From Xanthomonas sp. DAR 34887 (GTDB lineage Bacteria > Pseudomonadota > Gammaproteobacteria > Xanthomonadales > Xanthomonadaceae), in assembly GCF_041245805.1 (NCBI RefSeq), contig NZ_CP162490.1, positions 783,001-847,000 of the forward strand: a DNA stretch of 64,000 nt. The letters run 5' to 3'. Under the pieces are notes generated by a model. The model did no database searches. It saw only the letters and a program-made list of their open reading frames with translations, and had not been told where the DNA came from. Position numbers and translations under genes: made by a program. Positions 17,175 through 25,764 of this stretch are shown piece by piece (positions within the stretch are counted from its first letter, which is position 1; every line of letters begins with the position of its first letter).

Positions 17175-17190
17175 ATGAGCGATACGGATG
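16839..17190 (+). repeat. Three-copy degenerate tandem repeat (~137 bp) ending in the cobA start
   Basis: Landmarks GTGTCCCTTCTTG (16871), GTGTTTCCCTTTT (17007) and GTGTTTCCTCTTT (17146) are spaced 136 and 139 bp apart. Each is followed by a GCGG-G-GTC-GC-A-ATGA-CG or related stretch: ATG at 17036 in copy 2, the cobA ATG at 17175 in copy 3, and lost in copy 1. GGTGGCGGCGAAGT occurs in copies 1 and 3, and GCGCGGCGA...GTGC-TGCCGC in copies 1 and 2. Copy 2 encodes a 30-codon frame from ATG 17036 ending at 17128, out of frame with cobA's fold. Confidence 0.75.
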
Positions 17191-17957
17191 TGCCTGGCAT
17201 GCGCCGCGGTGGCGGCGAAGTGGTGCTGCTGTCGGCCGGACCCGGCGACCTGGAACTGCTGACGCTGAAGGCGGTCAAGGCGCTGGCCGCGGCGCAGGTG
17301 CTGTTGCTCGACGATCTGGTCAATCCCGATATCGTGCAGTTCGCGCCGCAGGCGCGGGTGATCCGCGTCGGCAAGCGCGGCGGCTGCCGTTCCACGCCGC
17401 AGGATTTCATCTGCCGGCTGATGCGGCGTTATGCGCTGCAGGGCGCCAGGGTGGTGCGCGCCAAGGGCGGCGAAGCGCTGCTGTTCGGCCGTGCCGGCGA
17501 GGAGATCGCATTCCTGCGCGCATCGGGCGTGGAGGTGAGCATCGTCAACGGCGTCAGCGCCGGCTTCGCCGCGGCGGCCGGGCTGGGGATGTCGCTGACC
17601 CATCGCGACCATTGCCACGGCATCACCTTCGTCACCGCGCATACCCAGGACCATGGCGAGCCGGACTGGGCGGCGCTGTGCGCCACGCGCACCACGCTGG
17701 CGATCTACATGGGCATGGGCCGCATCGCGGCGCTGACGGCGGCCTTGCTGAGACACCTGCCCGGCGCTACGCCGGCGGCGGTGGTGCAATCGGCGAGCCT
17801 GCCGCAGCAAGCGCAGTTGCTGACGACCTTGGAGCGCCTGACGGCCGATGTGCAGGGCCTTGGCACCGGCGCACCCGGGGTGATCCTGATCGGCGGCGCG
17901 GTGGGCGAAGCGCAGGTGCAGCTGGCGCAACTGCACGCGATGCAAGCGACGGCCTGA
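17175..17957 (+). CDS. cobA: Uroporphyrinogen-III C-methyltransferase
   Basis: 260 residues with SUMT motifs: VVLLSAGPGDLELLTLKAVK, VLLLDDLVNPDIVQFAP, RGGCRSTPQDFI, and the C-terminal GAPGVILIGGAVGE. It makes precorrin-2 for siroheme, which NirB needs and the truncated SUMT half of the CysG-like protein cannot make. Several normally invariant stretches are altered: VVRAKGGEALLFGRAGEE for LKGGDPFVFGRGGEE, NGVSAG for PGVTSA, and TAH for TGH. It may therefore be a diverged but functional clade. GGAG (17165-17168) precedes ATG 17175. It is the last gene of the nitrate operon. Confidence 0.88.
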   Translation: MSDTDVPGMRRGGGEVVLLSAGPGDLELLTLKAVKALAAAQVLLLDDLVNPDIVQFAPQARVIRVGKRGGCRSTPQDFICRLMRRYALQGARVVRAKGGEALLFGRAGEEIAFLRASGVEVSIVNGVSAGFAAAAGLGMSLTHRDHCHGITFVTAHTQDHGEPDWAALCATRTTLAIYMGMGRIAALTAALLRHLPGATPAAVVQSASLPQQAQLLTTLERLTADVQGLGTGAPGVILIGGAVGEAQVQLAQLHAMQATA

Positions 17958-18170
17958 TCGTTGTGGGAGCGACTTCAGGGGACCTCTAATACCCCCAAAA
18001 AGCATGTCGATGCACTTGCGAGACGCCGACACGCCGGCACGCCCAACCTGCAGGTTCCGGCATCGAGACGTTCGAGATGCCATGGAGTGGCAAAGGCGCA
18101 TTGGCGGTAGACGGTGGTGTTGCGGCCGCGGTTTTCATGGACGCCTTGGCATCACGGCCACTTCGTCTTC

Positions 18171-18239
18171 CTGTCGCGGCTGAAGCCGCTCCTACAGGAG
18201 CACGGCGCGCATGTGTAGGAGCGGCTTCAGCCGCGACAG
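18171..18239. repeat. REP inverted pair (REPIN)
   Basis: Two GTAG-type palindromes face each other (18171-18197 and 18213-18239) around a 15-bp spacer; the pair could fold into one long hairpin. Confidence 0.85.
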
Positions 18240-18305
18240 AAAAAAGAAACACGCCATCGCCACACGCAGCGTGCAGCTTCCGGAATGGAGTTATTAGAGG
18301 TGCCC

Positions 18306-18361
18306 TTCAGTCGCGACGGGATTTACCGCTGAAGCCCGTCGCGACTGAAGTCGCTCCCACA
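18306..18361. repeat. REP pair, GTGGGAGCGACTTC subtype
   Basis: Two inverted arms with core GCGACTTCAGTCGC around a GGGATTTACCGCTGAAGCCC centre. This is the second sequence subtype in the window. Confidence 0.75.
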
Positions 18362-18397
18362 AACGGCGGCATCGACAGCGAACATTCGCCAGCGCTC

Positions 18398-18424
18398 CCT
18401 GTAGGAGCGGCTTCAGCCGCGACG
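18398..18424 (+). repeat. GTAG-type REP element
   Basis: Single copy with the GAGCGGCTTCAGCCGC core. Confidence 0.8.
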
Positions 18425-18521
18425 AAAGAAGTTGGAATCTCCCAGCGTTGCATAACGCCCTGAAGCCGGCGACCTCGAGCGTCGCGACATCTCGCACTCG
18501 GATTGGTCGCTGGCTGCAGAT

Positions 18522-18549
18522 ACAGTCGCGGCTGAAGCCGCTCCTACAT
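18522..18549 (-). repeat. GTAG-type REP element
   Basis: Single copy in the opposite orientation to that at 18398; the two are about 100 bp apart and could be a stretched pair. Confidence 0.8.
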
Positions 18550-18567
18550 AAGCGTGGGTTTGTCTGT

Positions 18568-18607
18568 GCGGAGAGCGGCCCGGCATTGGATCCGGGCCGC
18601 TCTCCGC
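18568..18607 (-). terminator. 16-bp perfect hairpin after glgX
   Basis: GCGGAGAGCGGCCCGG (18568-18583) pairs perfectly with 18592-18607 around an 8-nt loop, 12 bp beyond the glgX stop. There is no good U-tract on the minus strand, so it may stop polymerase weakly or protect the mRNA end. Confidence 0.65.
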
Positions 18608-18619
18608 CGACCGCTACGC

Positions 18620-20794
18620 TTACGCCGCCGTTGCCGGCGGCGGCGCCGCGTTCTGGTGCTGGGCGGCGGCGGCCTTGCCGTCGCGCTCCGCCGCCAGCAG
18701 GGTCAGCGAGCGGCAGATGCCATGCCATTGCGAGCCGCCGGGCAGGCCGCGTTCGTGGTCGCGTTCGGCGGTGTCGATCAGCACGCGCCAGTGCTCGCCT
18801 TCGACCATCGGCAAGGTGAAGGTCACGTCCTCGGTGGCGCCGTTGACGATCATCAGCAAGGTCACGTTCGATGCCGCCTGGCGCAGGCCGCTGGACGGCG
18901 CTTTGCCGTCCAGGCGCATCATCAGTGCGCGTGCGTGCGGATCGTGCCAGGACGCCTCGGTCATCTCCTCGCCATCCGGCGCTAGCCAGGTCACGTCCTT
19001 GATGCCCAGTTCTTCATCGTAGACGCCGTCGAAGAAGCGTGCGCGGTGCAGCAGCGGGTAATGCGCGCGCAGATGGGTCAGGCGCGTCACGAACGCGGTC
19101 AGGCGCTGCGCGCGCTCGCCGCTTTCCCAGTTCAGCCAGGTCAGCTCGTTGTCCTGGCAGTAGGTGTTGTTGTTGCCGCCCTTGCTGCGTCCGAACTCGT
19201 CGCCGGCCAGCAGCATCGGCGTGCCCTGCGACAGCAGCAGGGTGGCCAGCATGTTGCGCATCTGCCGCAGGCGCAGGGCGTTGATCTCCGGGTCGTCGCT
19301 CTCGCCCTCGACCCCGTAGTTGGCCGAGATGTTGTTGTCCGAACCGTCGCGGTTGTCTTCGCCGTTGGCCTCGTTGTGCTTGTGCGCGTAGCTGACCAGG
19401 TCGTGCAGGGTGAAGCCGTCGTGGGCGGTGACGAAGTTGACCGAGGCGGTGGGGCGGCGGCCGCGGTGGTTGAACAGGTCGGCCGAGCCCGTCAGGCGCG
19501 TGGCCAGTTCCGCCAGCTGGCCTTCGTCCCCGCGCCAGAACGCGCGCACGTTGTCGCGGAACTTGTCGTTCCATTCCGACCAGCCCGGCGGGAAGCCGCC
19601 GACCTGGTAGCCGCCCGGGCCCACGTCCCACGGCTCGGCGATCAGCTTGACCTGGCTCAGCAGCGGGTCCTGGCGACAGGCGTCGAGGAAGCCGCCCTTG
19701 GGATCGAAACCGTGGTGCTCGCGGCCTAGGATGGTGGCCAGGTCGAAGCGGAACCCGTCCACGTGCATTTCCGACACCCAGTAGCGCAGCGAGTCGTTGA
19801 CCATGCGCAGCGCGCCGGCATTGGTCAGGTCGAAGGTGTTGCCGGTGCCGGTGTCGTTGATATAGAAGCGGCGGTTTTCGGCGAGGCGGTAGTAGCTGGC
19901 GTTGTCGATGCCCTTGAACGACAGCGTCGGCCCCAGCTCGTTGCCTTCGGCGGTGTGGTTGTAGACCACGTCCAGGATCACCTCCAGCCCGGCGTGGTGC
20001 AGGCGCGCCACCATCTGCTTGAACTCGGCCACGGTGCGCGTGGCCATGTAGCGCGGTTGCGGCGCGAAGAAGCCGATGGTGTTGTAGCCCCAGTAGTTGC
20101 GCAGGCCCTGCTTGAGCAGGTATTCGTCGTCGACGAAGGCGTGCACCGGCAGCAATTCCACCGCGGTCATGCCGAGCCGCTTGATGTGCTCCACCACCTC
20201 GTCCACCTTCAGCCCGGAGAAGGTGCCGCGCCAGGCCTCGGGCACCGACGGATGGCGCATGGTGGTGCCGCGCACGTGGGTCTCGTAGATCACCGTGCGG
20301 TCCCAGGGCGTCTGCAGGCGCTGGTCCTTGCCCCAGGTGAAGGCCGGATCGATCACCGCGCACTTGGGCACGTAGGCGGCGCTGTCGCGACGGTCGAAAC
20401 TCAGGTCCGCGTCCTTGTGGCCGATGGTGTAGCCGAACAGCGCCGGCGCCCATTTCAACTCGCCGACCAATTGCTTGGCGTAGGGGTCGAGCAGCAGCTT
20501 GTTGGGATTGAAGCGGTGCCCGGCATCGGGCGCGTACGGGCCGTACACGCGGTAACCGTAGAGCTGGCCGGGGCGCGCGTCGGGCAGGTAGCCGTGCCAG
20601 ATCTCGTCGGTGTATTCGGGCAGCACGATGCGCTCGACCTCGCGGCCGCGCTCGTCGAACAGGCACAGCTCGACCTTGGTGGCGTTGCTCGAGTACAGCG
20701 CGAAGTTGACGCCCAGGCCATCCCAGGTGGCGCCGAGCGGAAACGAACGGCCTTCGCGGATGCGGGAGCGGCGGGCGAGCTTGCGAAGCGGCAT
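18620..20794 (-). CDS. glgX: Glycogen debranching enzyme GlgX
   Basis: 724 residues, GH13. A CBM48-like N-terminal domain (SFPLGATWDGLGVNFALYSS) precedes the catalytic barrel. The nucleophile Asp is in HVDGFRFDLATIL, the acid/base Glu in KLIAEPWDVG and the third Asp in TAHDGFTL. It removes short branches from phosphorylase-trimmed glycogen, releasing malto-oligosaccharides for MalQ and TreYZ encoded in the same operon. The tail ends in a Pro/Ala-rich stretch. AAGGA lies 8 nt before the start; the DUF2934 gene ends 9 bp upstream. It is the last gene of the operon. Confidence 0.95.
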   Translation of the reverse strand: MPLRKLARRSRIREGRSFPLGATWDGLGVNFALYSSNATKVELCLFDERGREVERIVLPEYTDEIWHGYLPDARPGQLYGYRVYGPYAPDAGHRFNPNKLLLDPYAKQLVGELKWAPALFGYTIGHKDADLSFDRRDSAAYVPKCAVIDPAFTWGKDQRLQTPWDRTVIYETHVRGTTMRHPSVPEAWRGTFSGLKVDEVVEHIKRLGMTAVELLPVHAFVDDEYLLKQGLRNYWGYNTIGFFAPQPRYMATRTVAEFKQMVARLHHAGLEVILDVVYNHTAEGNELGPTLSFKGIDNASYYRLAENRRFYINDTGTGNTFDLTNAGALRMVNDSLRYWVSEMHVDGFRFDLATILGREHHGFDPKGGFLDACRQDPLLSQVKLIAEPWDVGPGGYQVGGFPPGWSEWNDKFRDNVRAFWRGDEGQLAELATRLTGSADLFNHRGRRPTASVNFVTAHDGFTLHDLVSYAHKHNEANGEDNRDGSDNNISANYGVEGESDDPEINALRLRQMRNMLATLLLSQGTPMLLAGDEFGRSKGGNNNTYCQDNELTWLNWESGERAQRLTAFVTRLTHLRAHYPLLHRARFFDGVYDEELGIKDVTWLAPDGEEMTEASWHDPHARALMMRLDGKAPSSGLRQAASNVTLLMIVNGATEDVTFTLPMVEGEHWRVLIDTAERDHERGLPGGSQWHGICRSLTLLAAERDGKAAAAQHQNAAPPPATAA

Positions 20795-20803
20795 GCGAAA
20801 TCC

Positions 20804-20992
20804 TTACGACGTGGCGGGGCCGTTATTGGCCGGGGAAAGCGAGTGGTCTTGCGGATCGGCGCGGGCTTCGGCGTCGACCAGGCGTTCGGCCATGGCCCAG
20901 TGGCGGGCGGCGCGGCCGTCGGGCCGGCCTTCGGCTTCCCAGATTTCGTGTGCGAGTTGTTCGATGCGGCGCTGGCGTGTTTCTGCGTCCAT
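20804..20992 (-). CDS. DUF2934 small protein
   Basis: 62 residues. RIEQLAHEIWEAEGRPDGRA and HWAMAERLVDAEA form the two-helix pattern of DUF2934. The function is unknown. It lies inside the glycogen/trehalose operon, 44 bp after treY and 9 bp before glgX, so it is surely co-transcribed. It may regulate or bind a glycogen enzyme; that is inference from position only. Confidence 0.85.
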   Translation of the reverse strand: MDAETRQRRIEQLAHEIWEAEGRPDGRAARHWAMAERLVDAEARADPQDHSLSPANNGPATS

Positions 20993-21000
20993 GGCGGTCT

Positions 21001-21068
21001 TGTCAGGGGAAGGTGGCCAGCACGGCCACCGGCATGTCAGGGAACGGCGACCAACACGGCCACCGGGA
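21001..21068. repeat. 34-bp tandem duplication at the treY 3' end
   Basis: 21001-21034 and 21035-21068 match at about 28 of 34 positions (TGTCAGGG...CACGGCCACCGG). The second unit contains the treY stop codon and last codons; the first is non-coding. Confidence 0.8.
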
Positions 21069-23658
21069 ACTCGGCGAGCAGGTCCGCCACCGGCATCGAG
21101 GCCGATGCCGCGAGGTCGCGCCCGCTCAGCACGTCCCTGTACTGTGCCGCGGGCAGCGTCAGAAAGGTGTTATGCCAATCGAACTGCGCACGCAGCGGCG
21201 CCGCCGCATCGAGCGCCCGCGCCGCGGCGGCCAGGCGCGGCACCACCACCAGCAGGGTCTTGCCGGCGTGTTCGCGCGCGAAGCCGAGCACGTGTTGCGC
21301 GTGCGGACCTTGCGCCTGCAGCGGGCGATAGTCGCCATGCGCGAACAGCGCCGGATGCGCGCCGCGCAGCTGCAACAGCTGCGCGGTCAACCAGGCCTTG
21401 ATGTGGCCGCTGTGCCAGTCGCGCAGCAGCGCCGACGGTGCGGTGTCGTCGTGCAGCCAGGCCTGGCGCAGCGCGTAGTCCACCGGGCGGCGGTTGTCCG
21501 GATCGACCAGCGACAGGTCCCAGCCTTCGCTGCCCTGGTACAGGTCGGGCACGCCGGGCACGCTCAGCCGCAGCGTGGTCTGCACCAGGCTGTTGAGCGC
21601 GCCGGCGGGGGCCAGCGCGGCCGCGGCCTGCGCCAGCGCCTCGCGCAGCGGCGCGCCGGCCGGCGCCAGCAGGGCGGCGTCCAGCAGTGCGCGCGCGCCG
21701 CGTTCGTAGGCCTCGTCCGGCCAGGTCCAGTAGGTGCGCAGCTTGGCCTCGCGTGCGGCCTTCAGCTGCCACGCGCCGATGCGCTCGGCGTAGTCGGCCA
21801 GGCCGGCGTCGTCGTCGCTGGCCAGTTCCAGCGGCCAGGCGGCGACCAGCATCTGCCACAGCATCTGCACGTCGCCGGGGAGCGGCATGGCGCTGCCGGC
21901 CGGCAGCAGGTCGGCGGACAAGGCCTGGAAGCGCGCGACCTGTTCGGCCCACCACGGCGCCTGCGCGCTGAGCGCGGCCAGGCGCATGCGCACATCCTCG
22001 CCGCGCTTGTGATCGTGGGTGGCGGTGGCCAGCAGCGCACGCGGGTGGCGCTGCGCGCGCGCGGCGTTGGCGGCGTGGAAATCTTCCGGCGCCCACGCGA
22101 ACACGTCCGGGTCGCTGCCGACCTCGTTGCGCGACAGCAGCACGCCGTGGCGGTAGAACGCGGTGTCCTCGACCGACTTGGCGTTGAGCGGTGCCGACAG
22201 CTGTTCGATGCGCCGGCGCACGATGCGGCGCAGCGCGATCTGCGCCTTGCCGGTGCCGCGGCCGTCGCGGCTCCAGCGCTCGATCGCGTCGATCGCCGCG
22301 CACACCCGCGGCTCGGCACCGGCGCGCGCGCGCTGCGCGGCCTGCGCCAGGCGCGCCGCATCCGCTTCGTCCAGGCCATCGGGACCGGCGTAGGTGCGAT
22401 ACACCTCGAAGTGCCGCAACAGCGCCATCAGGCCGTGCGCCAGCATCTGCGGGCTGAACTCGCGGGTGAGCGGATCCAGGTGCGCGGCGGCGGCCAGCGC
22501 CTGTACGGTGCGGACGAACTCGGTCTGCAGCGAGCCCTGCAGGATCTCGTCGCGCGCGGCGCGCTGTTCCTGGCCGAAGTCGCCGCTGCGGCCGGTCTCG
22601 CGGCGCCACAGCGCGGTCAGCGGGGCGGCGCCGGCCGGATCGTGCAGCACGCCGGCGACCTGGTCCATGAAGTCGTAGCCGGTGCTGCCATCGCATGGCC
22701 AGTCGCTGCGCAGGGTTTCCTGCGGCGCCAGGATTTTCTCGATGTACAGCGCGATGCCGCCGGCCGCGATGCCGCGGCGGCGCCCGGCGCGGTCCAGCTG
22801 CGCGCGCAGCCGCTGCACATAGCCGGTGGGATCGGCCAGACCATCGACGTGGTCCACGCGCACGCCGTCCAGGTGGCCTTCGGCGACCAGCCGCAGCGGC
22901 AGTTCGTGCACCGCGGCGAACACCTCGTTCTGCTCCACGCGCAGCGCCGCCAACGAGGTGATGTCGAAGAAGCGGCGGTAGTTGAGCATGTCGTTGCCGA
23001 CCCGCCACCAGGCGAGCCGGTAGCACTGGCGCTCGATCAGCCGATGCAGGGCGTCGTCGCCCAGCCGGGCGGCGTCGTTGAGCCGCGCCGCCCAGGCCTG
23101 GCGCGCGGCCGGCGAATCCTGGGCCACGGCGCCTTCCAGACGGATCGGGAAGCGTTGGTCGTGGTGCTCCAGCTGCACTTCGCCGTCTTCGGCCACGCGC
23201 AGCTGCAGCGCGCCTTCGCTCAGCGCCTGCGCATAGTTGCGGTCCAGCACCGGCAGCCACAGCTTGCCGTCGCGCCCGGGCGCGCGCCAGTCGATGTCGA
23301 ACCAGCCGGCATGGCGGCTGCGCCGGCCATGCTTGAGCACGTCCCACCACCATGGATTGGCCGCGTGGGCGGCCATGTGGTTGGGCACGATGTCCAGGAT
23401 CAGGCCCATGCCGTGCGCGCGCGCGCGCTCGGACAGGTGCAGCAGCGCCGGCTCGCCGCCGAGTTCGGGATTGACCTGGCGCGGATCGGTGACGTCGTAG
23501 CCGTGGGTGGAGCCGGGCACGGCGCTGCCGATCGGCGACAGGTACAGGTGGCTGATGCCCAGGCCGGCGTAGTAGGGCACCTGCGCGGCGGCGTCGAGCA
23601 GGGTGAATCCGGCGTGCAATTGCAGGCGCGCGGTGGCGCGCAGCGGGGTGAAGCTCAT
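21037..23658 (-). CDS. treY: Malto-oligosyltrehalose synthase
   Basis: 873 residues, GH13. The N-terminus (RLQLHAGFTLLDAAAQVPYY, GISHLYLSPI) is typical. The Asp nucleophile is in DGVRVDHVDGLADP, the Glu in LYIEKILAP, and GSTGYDF follows. It isomerises the reducing-end alpha-1,4 bond of maltodextrin to alpha-1,1, making the substrate of TreZ. Start 23658 overlaps the malQ stop as ATGA. The protein ends FPVAVLVAVP in the duplicated segment. Confidence 0.95.
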   Translation of the reverse strand: MSFTPLRATARLQLHAGFTLLDAAAQVPYYAGLGISHLYLSPIGSAVPGSTHGYDVTDPRQVNPELGGEPALLHLSERARAHGMGLILDIVPNHMAAHAANPWWWDVLKHGRRSRHAGWFDIDWRAPGRDGKLWLPVLDRNYAQALSEGALQLRVAEDGEVQLEHHDQRFPIRLEGAVAQDSPAARQAWAARLNDAARLGDDALHRLIERQCYRLAWWRVGNDMLNYRRFFDITSLAALRVEQNEVFAAVHELPLRLVAEGHLDGVRVDHVDGLADPTGYVQRLRAQLDRAGRRRGIAAGGIALYIEKILAPQETLRSDWPCDGSTGYDFMDQVAGVLHDPAGAAPLTALWRRETGRSGDFGQEQRAARDEILQGSLQTEFVRTVQALAAAAHLDPLTREFSPQMLAHGLMALLRHFEVYRTYAGPDGLDEADAARLAQAAQRARAGAEPRVCAAIDAIERWSRDGRGTGKAQIALRRIVRRRIEQLSAPLNAKSVEDTAFYRHGVLLSRNEVGSDPDVFAWAPEDFHAANAARAQRHPRALLATATHDHKRGEDVRMRLAALSAQAPWWAEQVARFQALSADLLPAGSAMPLPGDVQMLWQMLVAAWPLELASDDDAGLADYAERIGAWQLKAAREAKLRTYWTWPDEAYERGARALLDAALLAPAGAPLREALAQAAAALAPAGALNSLVQTTLRLSVPGVPDLYQGSEGWDLSLVDPDNRRPVDYALRQAWLHDDTAPSALLRDWHSGHIKAWLTAQLLQLRGAHPALFAHGDYRPLQAQGPHAQHVLGFAREHAGKTLLVVVPRLAAAARALDAAAPLRAQFDWHNTFLTLPAAQYRDVLSGRDLAASASMPVADLLAEFPVAVLVAVP

Positions 23659-25610
23659 GCGTCGGTTCCTTGCGCGGGGGAGGCGGTGCGACGCGCGTGC
23701 GCGAACGCCTCCAGGCGGGTGTCGAGCGGCGTGGCGGCGGCCACCGCGTCCGCCGCCGGCAAGCGCCGGCGCCAGTTCGGGTGGCCATCGACGGTGCCGG
23801 GCAGATTGGGTTGCTGGTCCAGGCCCAGCGCGTCCTCGGCCGGCAGCAGCGCCAGCGGCGAGGGCGTGGCGGCGACGAAGCGCAGCGCGTCCAGTTCCGG
23901 GTCGTGCGCCTGCGGCAGCGCTGCGGCGACCGCGGCGTCCATGTGCGCCACGTCGGCGCTGCGGGTCTGGTGGTCGGCGCGCTGCTGCGCGGCATCGGAC
24001 AGCTGCAGGCGGCGGCGCCAGTCGATGTCCTCGCCGCGGCGCCAGCCGCGCAGCGTCGGCAGGTCGTGGGTGGTGGTGGTGGCGATCGCGTCGCCGCGCC
24101 ACTGCGCCGGCGGCAGGAACGCGCCCTTGGCGTCGCGGGTGAACAGCAGCACGTCGATGCCCATCACTCCGCGCTGCGACAGTTCGGCGCGGATGCCGTC
24201 CGGCACCACGCCCAGATCTTCGCCGATCACGATCGCGCGGTGCCGCCACGATTCCAGCGCCAGCAGGCGCAGCAGGTCGTGCAGCGGGTACCGCAGGTAC
24301 ACGCCGTCGGCCGAACTGGCGCCGCGCGGAATCGTCCACAGCCGCAGCAGGCCGAGGATGTGGTCGATGCGCACGCCGCCGCGGTCGCGCATCACCGCAC
24401 GCAGCAGATCGATGAAGGGCGCGAAGCCGCTGGCGCGCAGCCCGGTCGGCGAATAGCCGCCGATGCCCCAGGCCTGACCGTCGCCGTTGAATGCATCCGG
24501 TGGCGCGCCCAGTTCCAGCCCGGCCAGCACCGCCTGCGGCCAGGCCGCGGCCTCGGCGCCGCCGGAATCGAAGCCCACCGCCAGGTCGGCGATCAGGCCG
24601 ATGCCCATGCCGGCATCGCGCGCCTGCCGCTGCACGGCGGCCCAACTGCGCGTGGCCAGCCACTGCGCGAAGCTGTGCAGGGCCGGATCGGCATCGCCGA
24701 AGTCGCGCGCGGCGAACGCGGCGTAGTCGCGCAGCGCGCTGCCGCGCTCGTGCTGGAATGCGGCGAAATCCGCGTGCAGCGCGGGGTCGGCCTGGGCGAA
24801 ATCGGCATGCAGCTGACGCAGCCACTGCCACTTGGTCGCCGCCGAGGCCGGCCAGTCGATCAGCGCGCGCGTCCGCGCGTCGGCGAAGGCCTGTTCCAGC
24901 CCGGCCGCCTGCATGGCGCGCTGCGCCGCGGCGGTGCCGAGCACGCGCGCCGGGGCGGCCTGCAACGGATCCAGGAAACGGCGGTCGCCCGGCGAATACG
25001 GGCTGTAGTGCGTGCCGATCGGCCGCGCCGCATGCACCGGGCTCAGGGCGATCGCATCGCCGCCGGCACGCGCGATGCGCTCGGCCCAGCTGGCCACGCC
25101 ATCGGCATCGCCGATGCCGGCGTCGTGCGGGCCTTGCGCCGAATACACCTGCAGCGACAGGCCCCAGCGCCGTGGCGCGTCCTCGCCGACCGCGTCGGCC
25201 ACGCCGTAGCAACGCGGCGGCGCCACCGCCAGCGTGGTGCTGCGGTCGCCGTGCTGCAGGGTCCAGTAGCCGTGGCGATCGACCGCGGCGACGCGGCCCT
25301 GCGCGTCGAAGCGGCCATCGTGGCGGCTGCCGTCCTCGTGCTCGAGCCGGTACGCCGCGTCCGGCGTGCCGCCCGCGTCGATCGGCGTGCCGACGTCGGC
25401 GGTCAGCAGCGGCGCGGCGCTGCCGCCGCTGGCCTGCAGCCGGCGCAGGCTGTCGCGGCAGGCGGCGTCGTCGTGCGCGTCCAGGCCAAGCGCGCCAAGC
25501 ACGCTGCGCAGCGTGTCGGTGCCGACCGTACGCGGCGTATCGGAGGCGTCGATCCAGTCGACCAGCAGGCCGGCGGCGGACGCCAAGGTGTGCAGGGAGC
25601 TATCGGTCAT
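23655..25610 (-). CDS. malQ: 4-alpha-glucanotransferase (amylomaltase)
   Basis: 651 residues, GH77. GLSLQVYSAQGPHDAGIGD, IALSPVHAARP, catalytic Asp in VRIDHILGLLRLWTIPRG, Glu in IGEDLGVVP and Asp in TTTHDLPTLRGW. It disproportionates maltodextrins, adjusting chain length for TreY or glycogen enzymes. Start 25610 (MTDSSLHTL) removes an unlikely 22-residue leader. A 154-bp gap separates it from treZ, the only sizeable gap in the operon; an internal promoter there is possible but none is clear. Confidence 0.94.
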   Translation of the reverse strand: MTDSSLHTLASAAGLLVDWIDASDTPRTVGTDTLRSVLGALGLDAHDDAACRDSLRRLQASGGSAAPLLTADVGTPIDAGGTPDAAYRLEHEDGSRHDGRFDAQGRVAAVDRHGYWTLQHGDRSTTLAVAPPRCYGVADAVGEDAPRRWGLSLQVYSAQGPHDAGIGDADGVASWAERIARAGGDAIALSPVHAARPIGTHYSPYSPGDRRFLDPLQAAPARVLGTAAAQRAMQAAGLEQAFADARTRALIDWPASAATKWQWLRQLHADFAQADPALHADFAAFQHERGSALRDYAAFAARDFGDADPALHSFAQWLATRSWAAVQRQARDAGMGIGLIADLAVGFDSGGAEAAAWPQAVLAGLELGAPPDAFNGDGQAWGIGGYSPTGLRASGFAPFIDLLRAVMRDRGGVRIDHILGLLRLWTIPRGASSADGVYLRYPLHDLLRLLALESWRHRAIVIGEDLGVVPDGIRAELSQRGVMGIDVLLFTRDAKGAFLPPAQWRGDAIATTTTHDLPTLRGWRRGEDIDWRRRLQLSDAAQQRADHQTRSADVAHMDAAVAAALPQAHDPELDALRFVAATPSPLALLPAEDALGLDQQPNLPGTVDGHPNWRRRLPAADAVAAATPLDTRLEAFAHARRTASPAQGTDA

Positions 25611-25764
25611 GGGCGAGTCGGGGCCGCGGCAAGGGGAAAGAAGGGATGCACAGCCGTTGTCGCGCGCGCGGCGCACCCGTCAGGCAGGCGCACGGTCGCG
25701 GGCAACGAACGGAATGGGCAGCTTGCCGGAAGCGCTGTCGCGATGGCGTCGCGACAGCCCGCGC

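Larger units (their letters stand above)
17958..18619. other. 662-bp intergenic region packed with REP elements
   Basis: It contains a REP half (17962-17977), an inverted pair (18171-18239), a GTGGGAGCGACTTCAGTC-type pair (18306-18361), two single copies (18398-18424 and 18522-18549) and the hairpin after glgX. Open frames here are translations of repeats. No gene is supported. Confidence 0.7.

Noticed and set aside
18077..18463. 128-codon frame in the cobA-glgX gap
   Set aside because: It is a translation of several REP copies (SRLKPLLQ-type peptides), typical of false genes in this group.
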